Assembly: GCA_009838195.1 (NCBI GenBank)
Contig: VXSC01000007.1
Location: 1 to 64,000, forward strand
Reading direction: 5' to 3'
Length of the DNA stretch: 64,000 bases
Origin: Rhodothermaceae bacterium
GTDB lineage: Bacteria > Bacteroidota > Rhodothermia > Rhodothermales > Bin80
This document shows positions 1 through 8,854 of the stretch, piece after piece. How positions within the stretch are numbered: position 1 is the first letter of the stretch; the number at the start of each line of letters is the position of its first letter. The translations under genes and the position numbers were made by a program. Under the pieces are notes generated by a model. It made no database searches. It was not told where the DNA came from and saw only the letters and a program-made list of their open reading frames with translations.

Positions 1-805
1 CCAATCCGATGGTTGCATCTATGATCAGTACTGCCACATCACAATTTCGGATCGCCCTTTCGGTACGGAGTGTGGCATAGAATTCGACATTCTCATGAAC
101 TTTGGTTCGTCGCCGCAGCCCTGCGGTGTCAACCAGTATTACTTCCTGATCATTGTGTATCAGCCTTGCATCCACTGCATCCCGGGTTGTCCCGCTGATT
201 TCCGTGACGATTGAGCGCTCCTGACGCAGCAGAGTATTGGTCAGTTGCGATTTACCGACATTCGGTCGCCCGATGAGTGCAACTCTGACTCCAGTATCCT
301 CCTCCATGGTCTCTTCAGTCGGCAGTTCAGCCGTCACGGCATCAAGAAAATCTCCTGTCCCCATCCCATTCGTGGCGCTGACCGGGTAGACCTCTCCCAG
401 TCCTAGGCTATACATGGATGCTGCGTCCCATCGACGCTGTTGATTGTCTGCCTTATTGGCAACCACGAGAACGGGCTTTCTGCTTCGCCGAAGCATCCGA
501 GCCATTTCTTCATCCAGATCGGTCACGCCAGCCGTGATGTCTGTAACTAGTAAGATGATATCGGCTTCGACGAGTGCGATCTCCACCTGCTCACGTATTG
601 CACGCTCGAAACGATCGGCACTTCGGGGCACATACCCGCCTGTATCTACCAGTGCAAATTCCCGCCCATTCCAGAGCACCTGACCATATACACGATCTCG
701 CGTCACACCCGGGGCATCATGTACAATCGCCTGACGAGTCTCTGTGAGCCGATTAAAGAGCGTGGACTTCCCTACGTTCGGACGACCAACAATAGCAACG
801 AGCAT
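1..805 (-). CDS. der: Ribosome assembly GTPase Der (EngA), N-terminal 268 residues; 3' end beyond window
   Basis: Der is a double-domain GTPase needed for maturation of the 50S ribosomal subunit. Translating the minus strand from the ATG at 805-803 gives a start of MLVAIVGRPNVGKSTLFNRL, with the first P-loop (GRPNVGKS) at residues 7-14. It continues with VDTGGY and NKAD motifs. An acidic linker follows, then a second complete G1 motif (GRPNVGKSQLTN) and a second DTAGL switch II. Two consecutive Era-like G domains in one chain are diagnostic of Der. The C-terminal KH-like domain would lie to the left of base 1, so the gene is cut by the window edge. It is divergent from the TonB-domain gene at 1090. 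The ATG start fits the family because the P-loop begins about seven residues in. Confidence 0.96.
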   Translation of the reverse strand, partial: MLVAIVGRPNVGKSTLFNRLTETRQAIVHDAPGVTRDRVYGQVLWNGREFALVDTGGYVPRSADRFERAIREQVEIALVEADIILLVTDITAGVTDLDEEMARMLRRSRKPVLVVANKADNQQRRWDAASMYSLGLGEVYPVSATNGMGTGDFLDAVTAELPTEETMEEDTGVRVALIGRPNVGKSQLTNTLLRQERSIVTEISGTTRDAVDARLIHNDQEVILVDTAGLRRRTKVHENVEFYATLRTERAIRNCDVAVLIIDATIGL

Positions 806-966
806 CTTGAATTCTTCTGGGATTTTCTATACCTGATTGCACCGGTGCATTGCACGAGCACTACCTTGCAATACTACCTGCTTCTCGCGAGGCTCATGTA
901 GCCTTATGACAAGGCGATTATTGTTATACTCACAATATACAGCCAACAATCCCGGCATAATAATTG

Positions 967-992
967 CAGGAATTCATCGTGATGAATTCCTG
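967..992. promoter_or_regulatory. Perfect 12-bp inverted repeat with 2-nt centre (possible operator)
   Basis: The arms CAGGAATTCATC and GATGAATTCCTG are exact reverse complements separated by GT. They lie in the 284-bp divergent region between der and the TonB-domain gene. No T-run follows on either side, so a protein-binding site is more likely than a terminator. The target gene is not known. Confidence 0.5.
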
Positions 993-1037
993 TACACTGA
1001 ATCGTCAGATCTGCGTGCAGTATTTCACCTGCCTAAT

Positions 1038-1056
1038 GTCAGAAAACATTTCTGAC
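1038..1056. promoter_or_regulatory. 8-bp inverted repeat 34 nt upstream of the TonB-domain gene
   Basis: GTCAGAAA and TTTCTGAC form an exact inverted repeat around ACA. It sits between the larger palindrome at 967 and the ATG at 1090, where an operator or the foot of a 5' leader hairpin would be expected. The role is inferred from position only. Confidence 0.35.
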
Positions 1057-1089
1057 TTATTTGCCTGTTGACTAAACCCTCTCTAAATC

Positions 1090-1848
1090 ATGGAATTACG
1101 CAAATCTCTTTCAACCTCTACCAAAAAAGCTCCTAGCCTCTTCGCGCTGGTTACCGTGGTCACTGCAATCTTTTTGCTGATCATGTTTTGGAATAATCAG
1201 CAAGAATCCGAACCCCTCGAAATCGTTGACCAGATGCCGACACTCATCGGAGGCATCAATGCGCTGGCCTCTGAAGTGAAATACCCGGAAAACGCTCGCA
1301 AAGACCAGATTGAAGGACGGGTGATCGTACAGTTCACGGTAGACAAAAATGGTGATGTGCGTGATCCCGTGGTCGTGCTAGGAATTGGCGGTGGGTGTGA
1401 TGAGGAAGCTGTTCGCGTTGTTACTGAACATGCAAAATTCAAACCAGGAGCCCACCAGGGACGTGTGGTCCCAGTCAAAATGGCCATTCCATTCACATTT
1501 AAGCTGCCTTCACAAGGGGATGATCTGGCGGAAGAGGTTCTTAAATTCGTAGATCAGATGCCGGAACTCATAGGAGGTATCAGCACACTGGCCTCTAACA
1601 TGAAATACCCGGAAATCGCTCGCAAAGACCAGATTGAAGGGCGGGTGATCGTAAGATTCATTGTAGATAAGGAGGGTAATGTTCGTGACGCCTCAATCAC
1701 AAAGGGCATTGGTGGTGGATGTGACGAGGAAGCTATCCGAGTTCTTACCGAACACGCAAAATTCAGGCCCGGAATTCATCAAGGTGAGACCGTTCCGGTT
1801 GAGATGCAAATACCTGTTGTATTCAAACTGGGGTCAGACTCTGCCTAA
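1090..1848 (+). CDS. Membrane-anchored protein with two tandem TonB C-terminal domains
   Basis: TonB C-terminal domains contact outer-membrane receptors and pass on energy from ExbB-ExbD. This 252-residue protein has a short basic N-terminus, one membrane segment at about residues 18-34, and then two near-identical TonB_C domains at about 44-140 and 154-248. Each domain has the order DQMP-LIGGI, KYPE-AR-D-IEGRV, DK-G-VRD, GIGGGCDEEA and V-EHAKF-PG. A normal TonB has one such domain and a long proline-rich periplasmic linker, which is absent here. The repeat clearly arose by internal duplication, because most positions are identical. It could be a TonB paralogue or a periplasmic receptor-like protein. 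No exbB or exbD lies nearby. Confidence 0.85.
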   Translation: MELRKSLSTSTKKAPSLFALVTVVTAIFLLIMFWNNQQESEPLEIVDQMPTLIGGINALASEVKYPENARKDQIEGRVIVQFTVDKNGDVRDPVVVLGIGGGCDEEAVRVVTEHAKFKPGAHQGRVVPVKMAIPFTFKLPSQGDDLAEEVLKFVDQMPELIGGISTLASNMKYPEIARKDQIEGRVIVRFIVDKEGNVRDASITKGIGGGCDEEAIRVLTEHAKFRPGIHQGETVPVEMQIPVVFKLGSDSA

Positions 1849-2478
1849 GGCGCAACCGAAAAACGCTTGATTGCCCTCTGATCTTTAGTTGGGTTTCTGT
1901 GCCTGACTACAAGATGAAATCTATCCTCCGCGGCTAGGCTGCAACCTGCAGGGCGTATCAGACGATGAAAATTTTGGCCTGAAGGGAGGTTATTGCCTTA
2001 TCCGATGAGCCTTGATATTTACGGGTGAAAGACCGGAATCTCGTTGGATGACTCAAGTTTCTGGATACTCCCAAATAAGGAAAGGATATGCGGGTTTTCT
2101 TTCCTTAAAAATTCGCTAAGAAAATTTCTTTCCTTACAGATGCAGTTTGAGCCATTCCCACGCCACATTGGGGAATGGCTAGGGTATCTATTGTTGGCAA
2201 AAGGTCAAGACATCCCTGTCTCCGCTAATACTTGCAGAGGCTGTCAATCTAAAAACTGGTTTCCACGCTCGACGGGATACTCTTGCGCAAGGCGCGAATA
2301 TTTGGTTGACTGGATCCAACAAGGTTTTTTCTAAAATCCCTTTCTACATAGGGAATAATTCATCGCACCCCACCCTTACCGAGTCTCTGACGATTGGACA
2401 TCATGGATTTGCAACAAAGAAAGGATATGCGGGTTTTCTTTCTTTAAAAATTTATTAAAAAAGTTTTTTACCTAACCG
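1849..2478 (+). pseudogene. Decayed partial copy of the Fic gene's promoter and first ~40 codons within a gene-poor gap
   Basis: This 630-bp gap holds no intact gene. From about 2078 to 2260 it matches the stretch from about 2417 to 2590, which is the upstream region and first codons of the Fic gene. Both copies share AAAGGATATGCGGGTTTTC, an A/T-rich spacer, and a start reading MQ(F/V)...HIG.... In the first copy the reading frame continues only as unrelated sequence to 2334 and never reaches a Fic core. The two copies are offset by about 339 bp. It looks like a tandem duplication followed by decay. The shared upstream block may mark the Fic promoter. Confidence 0.6.
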
Positions 2479-3654
2479 ATGCAGGTTAAAAAATCTCCGC
2501 ACCATATTGGGAAAATGGTTGAGGTATCTACCGTTGGCAAAAAGGTTAAGGCATACCTACCACCGCTACTTCCTCTGAAGCCACCGATTGATCTCGGAGA
2601 AATGGCATCTAAGCTTGAGCGGGCTACTCACGCAGTCGGTCAACTGGATGGAATGACTAGAATTTTGCCGAGCACACAGATGTTTCTTCATACATACATC
2701 AGGCAAGAGTCGGTCCTATCATCTCAAATAGAAGGCACAGAGTCATCTTTGTCTGATTTACTGCTCTTCGAAGCTGAAAGCACACCAAAGGTAGCTTTGG
2801 ATGACGTCCAAGAGGTGTCGAACTATGTTAATGCCCTAACATATGGTTTGTTAAGGCTGAAAAGCGGATTTCCACTAAGTCAACGCTTGATGCGGGAAAT
2901 GCATGGAATCCTGCTATCTACAGGACACGGGAGGAGAAAAGATCCCGGAGAATACCGTCGCTCCCAAAACTGGATTGGAGGACTAGATCCAGAAAACGCA
3001 AAATACGTTCCACCGCCTGCCACATATATACTGGACCTAATGAGCAACCTAGAACGATTTATTCACGATGATCATTCGGATATCCCGGTTCTCATTCAGG
3101 CAGGGATACTCCATGTCCAATTCGAAATCATTCACCCCTTTCTGGACGGAAATGGCCGCCTCGGTAGATTGCTGATTACACTTCTGCTTTGTGAGCGTAG
3201 ATTATTAAAAGAACCGCTCCTGTATCTCAGTTTTTTCTTTAATGCTCATAGAGCGAAATACTATGCTCTGTTGCAACGAGTGCACACACATGGAGATTGG
3301 CAATCATGGCTTGAATTCTTTTTGGATGGAGTATTTAAGACTGCCGAACGTGCAACTAGGACTGCAGAGAAGCTTTTAGCTCTTTTTGATAAAGATCAGA
3401 ATCAGATAAAGACCGTGGGAAAATCTCCCCCGTCAATGCCCCGTGTGCATCGAGCATTTCAGGAACGACCATTTCTTACAGTCCCATTCACGGCAAAATC
3501 TGTTGGAATCTCGCCACCCACTGCAAGAAAGTCCATTCGACGTCTTGAGGATATCGGGATCGTCCGAGAGGTAACTGGAAAATCCCGCAATCAAGTATTC
3601 GTTTACGAGGAATACATGAAAATCCTGACGGAAGGAACGGCTACGGATGTGTGA
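2479..3654 (+). CDS. Fic family protein (AMPylase-type) with intramolecular inhibitory motif and C-terminal winged helix
   Basis: Fic enzymes transfer nucleotide moieties, usually AMP, onto hydroxyl groups of target proteins. The catalytic motif HPFLDGNGRLGR is complete at residues 219-230. His219 is the general base and the Gly/Asn loop binds phosphate. An N-terminal helix carries SSQIEG at 81-86, the S-x-x-x-E-G inhibitory signature of class II Fic proteins, so the enzyme is probably autoinhibited. A Fic_N region comes before this, and a winged-helix-like segment fills about residues 330-385. At 391 residues the protein is normal for Fic/DOC solitary proteins. The ATG at 2479 is preceded by the duplicated upstream block described for 1849-2478. 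Physiological targets cannot be told from sequence. Confidence 0.93.
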   Translation: MQVKKSPHHIGKMVEVSTVGKKVKAYLPPLLPLKPPIDLGEMASKLERATHAVGQLDGMTRILPSTQMFLHTYIRQESVLSSQIEGTESSLSDLLLFEAESTPKVALDDVQEVSNYVNALTYGLLRLKSGFPLSQRLMREMHGILLSTGHGRRKDPGEYRRSQNWIGGLDPENAKYVPPPATYILDLMSNLERFIHDDHSDIPVLIQAGILHVQFEIIHPFLDGNGRLGRLLITLLLCERRLLKEPLLYLSFFFNAHRAKYYALLQRVHTHGDWQSWLEFFLDGVFKTAERATRTAEKLLALFDKDQNQIKTVGKSPPSMPRVHRAFQERPFLTVPFTAKSVGISPPTARKSIRRLEDIGIVREVTGKSRNQVFVYEEYMKILTEGTATDV

Positions 3655-3782
3655 TGACCATACTCCACACCCCTTTGGATATATGTATTCAGCAGAGACT
3701 TAAATCCTCTAACCATAATCATCGGAGCAGACCCGGGATAATCACCCCGAACGTCGCTCCAAAGAACCGATTCACCACCGAA

Positions 3783-4601
3783 TCAGCGAAGGCGGTCTTT
3801 GTGCTCAAGATAAAGTGCGCGGAATAACATGTACGATGTCTCTGCCGTCTCTCTTGTGAACCAGTAATTCACCCCCGCACCCACTGCTGCACCAGCCAGC
3901 GGAATGGTCTGTAATAGTTTTCGACCAACAAGATTTTTTGCCAACTCTCTCGGCACGTGACGGGACTGATCCGAGAATACCCCCCGCACACGCCCCTGAT
4001 ACGTCCCACCCCCTGCATAGGAGGCCGCAGCAATACCAACCTCATGCATCGCACCACTGCGAGCTTCTCGTGAATTTGCGGCCGCTGCGTTATAGATCGA
4101 TAAAATAATCGGTCCATGCTCCGGTCCGGTCATTGGAAATCCATACGCTGCGCCAATCCTCTGAATGAGATGAAGGTTAATGGCAAAAAGCAAGGGGATA
4201 TCTGCTGCAATCAGAACCGCGCCACCCAAACCCGTTCCCCCACCACTGAGCGCGGCCAGGACCGTATTCTGAGTAAAAAGTCCCTTCGCCAACTCATCCA
4301 ACGTCTCTAAAGGAGCCCCACGCAAATCTTCCATCTTTTCAACCTCTAATCCTTTCCTGCGCGCCTCTGACTGGATGCCACTCAAATCCACTGCCCATTT
4401 CGTGGCATCATTAAGCCTAGACAGAAATGCACCTATTGCATCACTCATCTGATCCACCAAGTGGGCTGGAACTCCCTGCTCCACCGCCCAATCTACAGGG
4501 CGCATGACCCAGTCCATGGCTCGAGCCGCCAAAGAACCATCTCCACGCAACCACGCATCTACCTCCTTCTGAACAGATTTTTCGTAAGCGGTAAGCCGCA
4601 T
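3783..4601 (-). CDS. EcsC family protein
   Basis: This 272-residue protein matches the EcsC family (named after the Bacillus Ecs transporter locus). It has an N-terminal helical region with TAYEKSVQKEV, a central glycine-rich hydrophobic segment (LSGGGTGLGGA followed by ADIPLLFAINLH) and a C-terminal GVNYWFTRETAE stretch. The biochemical role of EcsC proteins is unsettled; membrane association is likely from the hydrophobic middle. It lies downstream of uppP on the same strand with a 29-nt gap, so the two may be co-transcribed. Confidence in the family is good, but no catalytic function can be assigned. Confidence 0.8.
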   Translation of the reverse strand: MRLTAYEKSVQKEVDAWLRGDGSLAARAMDWVMRPVDWAVEQGVPAHLVDQMSDAIGAFLSRLNDATKWAVDLSGIQSEARRKGLEVEKMEDLRGAPLETLDELAKGLFTQNTVLAALSGGGTGLGGAVLIAADIPLLFAINLHLIQRIGAAYGFPMTGPEHGPIILSIYNAAAANSREARSGAMHEVGIAAASYAGGGTYQGRVRGVFSDQSRHVPRELAKNLVGRKLLQTIPLAGAAVGAGVNYWFTRETAETSYMLFRALYLEHKDRLR

Positions 4602-4630
4602 GAGTTTTTAATGTGGTTGATCGCTGTGAC

Positions 4631-5431
4631 CTACAGAAAGAACAGTCCCAGCACTCCTACTCCTACGCAGTAAATCGCAAATATGTGCAGTCGGCCACGT
4701 CGGACAAACCCAAGCACCACGTGAATTGCAAATATACCGGTTGCAAATGCAATGGTCGTGCCAAGCAGCACCGGGAGCCAATTGACTGGTTCTGGCGATT
4801 GGATCAATCCTAACCCTTTGACGAGGGTTGCTCCAGCAATGGCAGGCAAAACCATAATGAATGAGAAATCTGCCGCAGCTTCAGGTTTGACTCCAGACAG
4901 TAATCCCGTACTGATCGTAGCCCCTGATCTGGACATTCCAGGAAGAAGTGACACGGCCTGAGCCACACCCATCAGGACAGATTTCCAGAGCGTGATATCG
5001 CTGCCCTGGGTACGGGCCAGCAAAGTAGAAGCCAAAATTACGCCCGTAAGGATCAACATCACACACGCGAACCAGGGACGCGCGTAGGTCCATTCCAGTT
5101 GTGTGTCAAGAAATACATAGGCCAACCCGGCAGGAATACTCGCGAAGATCACTTGCCAGGCCATCCGCGCATTTACGTTCACCTGATAAGCCTTTCGGGG
5201 ATGCATCAGCGTACGGATCATGCCCCTCACGATTGCACCTAGTCGGTTCCTGTAGACAATAATGATGCTGAGGGCAGTCCCTGCGTGAAGAAAAACCTCA
5301 AACGTTACATCCGGTGTAAGCTGCAACCCCAATACATGCTGTGCCAATACTAGGTGCCCCGAAGAAGAAACTGGCAGGAACTCCGTCAAGCCCTGCAGAA
5401 GTCCAAGAATCACCGCCTGCCACCAGGTCAT
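4631..5431 (-). CDS. uppP: Undecaprenyl-diphosphatase UppP (BacA)
   Basis: UppP dephosphorylates undecaprenyl pyrophosphate in the inner membrane, recycling the lipid carrier for peptidoglycan and O-antigen synthesis. The 266-residue product starts MTWWQAVILG. It contains the catalytic QGLTEFLPVSSSGH motif at residues 13-26 and the second signature PGMSRSG in the C-terminal half, among about eight hydrophobic helices. The frame stays open upstream to an ATG at 5488, but the start at 5431 puts the first helix at the N-terminus as in the family and avoids overlapping the gene at 5469. It sits just after the rqcH-like gene and before ecsC on the minus strand. Confidence 0.95.
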   Translation of the reverse strand: MTWWQAVILGLLQGLTEFLPVSSSGHLVLAQHVLGLQLTPDVTFEVFLHAGTALSIIIVYRNRLGAIVRGMIRTLMHPRKAYQVNVNARMAWQVIFASIPAGLAYVFLDTQLEWTYARPWFACVMLILTGVILASTLLARTQGSDITLWKSVLMGVAQAVSLLPGMSRSGATISTGLLSGVKPEAAADFSFIMVLPAIAGATLVKGLGLIQSPEPVNWLPVLLGTTIAFATGIFAIHVVLGFVRRGRLHIFAIYCVGVGVLGLFFL

Positions 5432-5468
5432 GAAGATAGTTGAGTCGGTCCAGTGAGGGGAAAATACT

Positions 5469-7046
5469 TCATGGGAGCGCAGGTTCAACCATCACAACCT
5501 CTTCCCGGCTTACGGTGACTTCACCCAATGGGGCCCCACGTGCCTTACGAACATACTTTTTAGGTGTTACAATCACCGGAGCGATACTGCTGGTGCGTGC
5601 CTTGCTGTGCCAGGCCGCAATCGCTGCTGCCTGTTCAATCAGATAACTGCTCGGTTGCGCATCGCGCTTCGGAAGCCGCAGTACTGCGTGGGCTCCGCTC
5701 ACCCCGCGTGCATGGAACCACAAATCAAATGGACGGGCATGTCGAAGTGTCAAAATCTCACTTTCCTTTGCATTGCGCCCTACCCATAATTCATAGGAGG
5801 GCGCAAGAACGTAACGCCGGAATGGCTGTCCGGAGGATGCGGGCTTTGCGCGCCCTTTCTGGAACGTTTTCAGATCCTTATAAGTCTTCGCTTTCTCCAG
5901 TTCCGCCAGTTCCGCTTGCAACGACACAACTTTTTCTTCAGCCTGCTTGATGAGCGTGTCCAGGTGTGCACGGGATGTTCGTGCCTTGCGCGCCTTTGAA
6001 TAATAGCGCTCGGCATTCTGTAAAGAGTTCAGTGCCGGATCCAAAGACACCGTGACCATGGCTCCGGGATGAAATGCATCCTCAAGTTCCACGCAGGATG
6101 CGCCCGCTGGCAGTGGTGGTGAAGCCATCAGAATATGTCCGATCCGTTCGTATTCATCGGCACGTGAGGGTTGTGACTGTTCCGCTCTCATTCGCTCAGC
6201 CGAGCGCTCCGCCTTGTCCAGCATCCGAACAAGGTTTTTCCGTAGAGGATCATACTGTGCGCGATAAGCTCTCACCGACAGTAGGTGCTGCGCATATGCA
6301 CGGAGCCCCTCATCAAGATCACTGTATTTCTGTACCTCTTCCTCACTGTGCTCTGTGAGAGGAAACAGAGAGATCGACGGCAGGTCCCGATAGACATGCA
6401 ACGGACCCTGATCATTCAGCAACCGCAGGTGCATCGCCTGCGCCGCTTTATACACCAAAGCAGGATCCGGTAGATTGGCCCACCCATACAGCTTCATGAC
6501 CCCGCTGGCCTGGTCTCTATTGAAGCGCACATAGATACGCTGCAGTGCCTTGGTCAGATTGCCCTTTGCACGACTCCATCGGGCCGTAAATTCTGCAAGA
6601 TTCTTGGGTTCCGGCGCATTGCGTGCTTGGGGAAACTCCGTCGGGCCACCTTTACGAAATGCTTCCTGGACACGTCCAGCTTCATCTCCCAAAAATACAT
6701 TAGCCCGGCTTCCATACAGATGCGCCTGAAGCTGAAGCCCACCCGTGAATTCCAGTATCAGAATCCGATCGCCTTCAGAAACACTCACCCTCGCAATTGA
6801 CTGCCGCCGCAGTGCACGGAAAAGAGACTTCGTGTTGCGCCGGGGGCGACCAACATCCTCGCGCCGAAACGCACCAACAACCGGTGCATGCGTCAGAAAC
6901 GAAATAGCCGTAACCGCAGAATTGTGTTCCAGTGCGATAATTAACTCTCCAGGAGCATGGCACCACGCATCCGTGACCGTAGCACCCGGGATAGACTGAT
7001 CCCAGACGTGAGCAAGCCTGTGCAGGAGGTAGTAATTGTTTAGCAT
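5469..7046 (-). CDS. NFACT / RqcH (Rqc2 homologue) family protein
   Basis: RqcH-type proteins bind stalled 50S-peptidyl-tRNA complexes and recruit tRNA(Ala) to add alanine tails that mark the chain for degradation. This 525-residue protein has an N-terminal NFACT-N region and a coiled-coil middle (residues about 270-400, rich in E, K, R and L). Its C-terminal NFACT-R domain begins near DLWFHARGVSGAHAVL, the hallmark of the family formerly called FbpA or DUF814. The order NFACT-N, HhH, coiled coil, NFACT-R appears complete. The short linker between the domains is ordinary for Bacteroidota-type members. It is the first gene of a minus-strand run leading into uppP and ecsC. Confidence 0.88.
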   Translation of the reverse strand: MLNNYYLLHRLAHVWDQSIPGATVTDAWCHAPGELIIALEHNSAVTAISFLTHAPVVGAFRREDVGRPRRNTKSLFRALRRQSIARVSVSEGDRILILEFTGGLQLQAHLYGSRANVFLGDEAGRVQEAFRKGGPTEFPQARNAPEPKNLAEFTARWSRAKGNLTKALQRIYVRFNRDQASGVMKLYGWANLPDPALVYKAAQAMHLRLLNDQGPLHVYRDLPSISLFPLTEHSEEEVQKYSDLDEGLRAYAQHLLSVRAYRAQYDPLRKNLVRMLDKAERSAERMRAEQSQPSRADEYERIGHILMASPPLPAGASCVELEDAFHPGAMVTVSLDPALNSLQNAERYYSKARKARTSRAHLDTLIKQAEEKVVSLQAELAELEKAKTYKDLKTFQKGRAKPASSGQPFRRYVLAPSYELWVGRNAKESEILTLRHARPFDLWFHARGVSGAHAVLRLPKRDAQPSSYLIEQAAAIAAWHSKARTSSIAPVIVTPKKYVRKARGAPLGEVTVSREEVVMVEPALP

Positions 7047-7170
7047 CCTGAAAAAGATAATGCGTAGCCGATCCCCTTGGACCGTCTATTGGTTAGCCCC
7101 TGACCATTGATTCCTGCAGGAATTTGATCGTCGTCTTCGGAATGAAATTTGCTCTATACATAATTACACT

Positions 7171-7237
7171 TAATGGCCCTAACAACCCCATTATTACCAA
7201 CCTGGCAAGCCACCCAGGGGGGACTTACAGGCCATTA
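7171..7237 (+). promoter_or_regulatory. Nested inverted repeats in the 5' leader of the T9SS beta-propeller gene (possible structured RNA)
   Basis: TAATGGCC at 7171-7178 pairs exactly with GGCCATTA at 7230-7237. Inside this outer stem, CCTGG (7201-7205) can pair with CCAGG (7214-7218). The element ends about 54 nt before the ATG at 7292. No known riboswitch consensus was recognised, and the role is inferred from position. Confidence 0.3.
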
Positions 7238-7291
7238 TAGAACAATTATCAGAAGATCAAGTACCGCATGTTAATCGGTTCTGAGGGGTTC

Positions 7292-8854
7292 ATGAAAAAG
7301 ATCTGGTACTTAGGATTGGTGGCCCTCTTCGCATCCCAGACTTCCTGGGCACAGTTTTCCCAATCATCCATTCGTGGATCACGTGTAAAGTGCGTAAATA
7401 ATCTGGCCGCCGATCATGCGTGCAGCAATATCGACCTCCTCGCCCGCATGTCTAGGACCGATCTGGAGGTGAGAGGTCGAAGCGTCCTTAACGATATCTG
7501 GGGATGGACTGACCCTGTTACCAAGCGGGAATATGCCCTCGTGGGTACGGGTCAATTTGTGGCTTTCGTTGATGTGACCGATCCCATCAACCCCATCTAC
7601 AATGGAAAACTCCCTGGGCATGAATCGGATTTTCCCATCATTTGGCGGGATATGAAGGTCTACAAAAATCACATGTATGTGACGGTTGATGGACGCAATA
7701 ACGGAATGCAGGTTTTTGATCTTCGCCAGCTGCGTGGCTTTGATGGAACCCCCAGAGATTTCCGTGCAACTGCACACTATGATGGAATAACCTCCGCACA
7801 TAACCTGGCCATCAACGAGGAGTCTGGCTTTGCATATATCACCGGTTATGAACTTTCAAGATCAGCTCAGGGTGCAAAAGATACCTGTGGTGGTAGGGGA
7901 TTGCACATTGTAGACATTCGAATCCCCAGCAATCCAACCTACGCGGGCTGCTTTGCAAATCGCGGCACCGGTAATCGAAACGACGGATACACACACGATG
8001 CTCAGTGTGTGATCTACCGCGGCCCCGATGAAAAATATCAGGGACGGGAAATCTGTATTGGTTCAAACGAGTCCCATATTAGTATTGCCGATGTAACTGA
8101 CAAAAAAGATCCAGTGAACGTAGCGGCTGCAAGCTATCCACACGTGGGATACGCACACCAGGGCTGGCTGACGACCGATCATGAATACTTCCTCATGAAT
8201 GACGAGACGGACGAATTCAGTTTTGAAGTCAGTAACACACGGACGATTATTTGGGACCTTGCCGATCTCGAAGACCCGGTCTACCACTCTGCATTCTATT
8301 TTTCATCCACTGGCCCTGACCACAATCTTTATGTGCATGGGGACTACATGTTTGCGTCCAACTACTCGGAGGGACTTCGCATCGTAGACATTTCGGACAT
8401 AAATCAACCCCAGGAAATCGCCTTCTTTGATACGCATCCGGGACATGATGATACTTTTGCCGGGGCGTGGAGCAATTATCATTTTCCCGAAAGTGGTACG
8501 ACCGTCGTCGGCAGTCATCCAGATGGATTGATGATTTTGGATCCGCTCCCGGTCACAATCACACATACCGAAGCGTCTGCTGCGATTCCTGAGGCTTTTT
8601 CGCTCTCGCCCGCCTATCCCAATCCATTTAATCCAGTAACGTCGACCGTGCTCTCTTTGCCTGAGCAGACAGAGGTTCGCGCAGAAGTTCTGGATATGCT
8701 CGGCCGCTCTGTTGATCTGCTAAAGGACGGAGTCCTGTCCGCCGGGCAACATATCCTCACCTTTGATGCCAGCCAGCTCCCAAGTGGAAGCTACTATATC
8801 CGTGTCCAAACAGACCAATATGCAACCGGCACCCAGGTCGTGCTGATCAAGTAA
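7292..8854 (+). CDS. Secreted choice-of-anchor-B / LVIVD-repeat beta-propeller protein with T9SS sorting domain
   Basis: The 520-residue product starts MKKIWYLGLVALFASQTSWAQ, a clear signal peptide. The body is a seven-fold-like propeller of repeats such as FVAFVDVTDP, GLHIVDIRIP, ISIADVTDK and LRIVDISD, matching the choice-of-anchor-B / LVIVD family. Residues from about 440 onward form a type IX secretion sorting domain with AYPNPFNP, LDMLGR and LPSGSYYIRVQ, so the protein should be exported across the outer membrane and anchored. The ATG at 7292, after GAGGGG, is preferred to the upstream ATG at 7268 because it opens the signal peptide. Its last 8 bases overlap the convergent VTT gene. Confidence 0.87.
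   Translation: MKKIWYLGLVALFASQTSWAQFSQSSIRGSRVKCVNNLAADHACSNIDLLARMSRTDLEVRGRSVLNDIWGWTDPVTKREYALVGTGQFVAFVDVTDPINPIYNGKLPGHESDFPIIWRDMKVYKNHMYVTVDGRNNGMQVFDLRQLRGFDGTPRDFRATAHYDGITSAHNLAINEESGFAYITGYELSRSAQGAKDTCGGRGLHIVDIRIPSNPTYAGCFANRGTGNRNDGYTHDAQCVIYRGPDEKYQGREICIGSNESHISIADVTDKKDPVNVAAASYPHVGYAHQGWLTTDHEYFLMNDETDEFSFEVSNTRTIIWDLADLEDPVYHSAFYFSSTGPDHNLYVHGDYMFASNYSEGLRIVDISDINQPQEIAFFDTHPGHDDTFAGAWSNYHFPESGTTVVGSHPDGLMILDPLPVTITHTEASAAIPEAFSLSPAYPNPFNPVTSTVLSLPEQTEVRAEVLDMLGRSVDLLKDGVLSAGQHILTFDASQLPSGSYYIRVQTDQYATGTQVVLIK

Noticed and set aside
444-1055. Several plus-strand open frames over der and the divergent gap
   Set aside because: They are shadows of the minus-strand der gene or spacer sequence, with no protein-like composition or motif.
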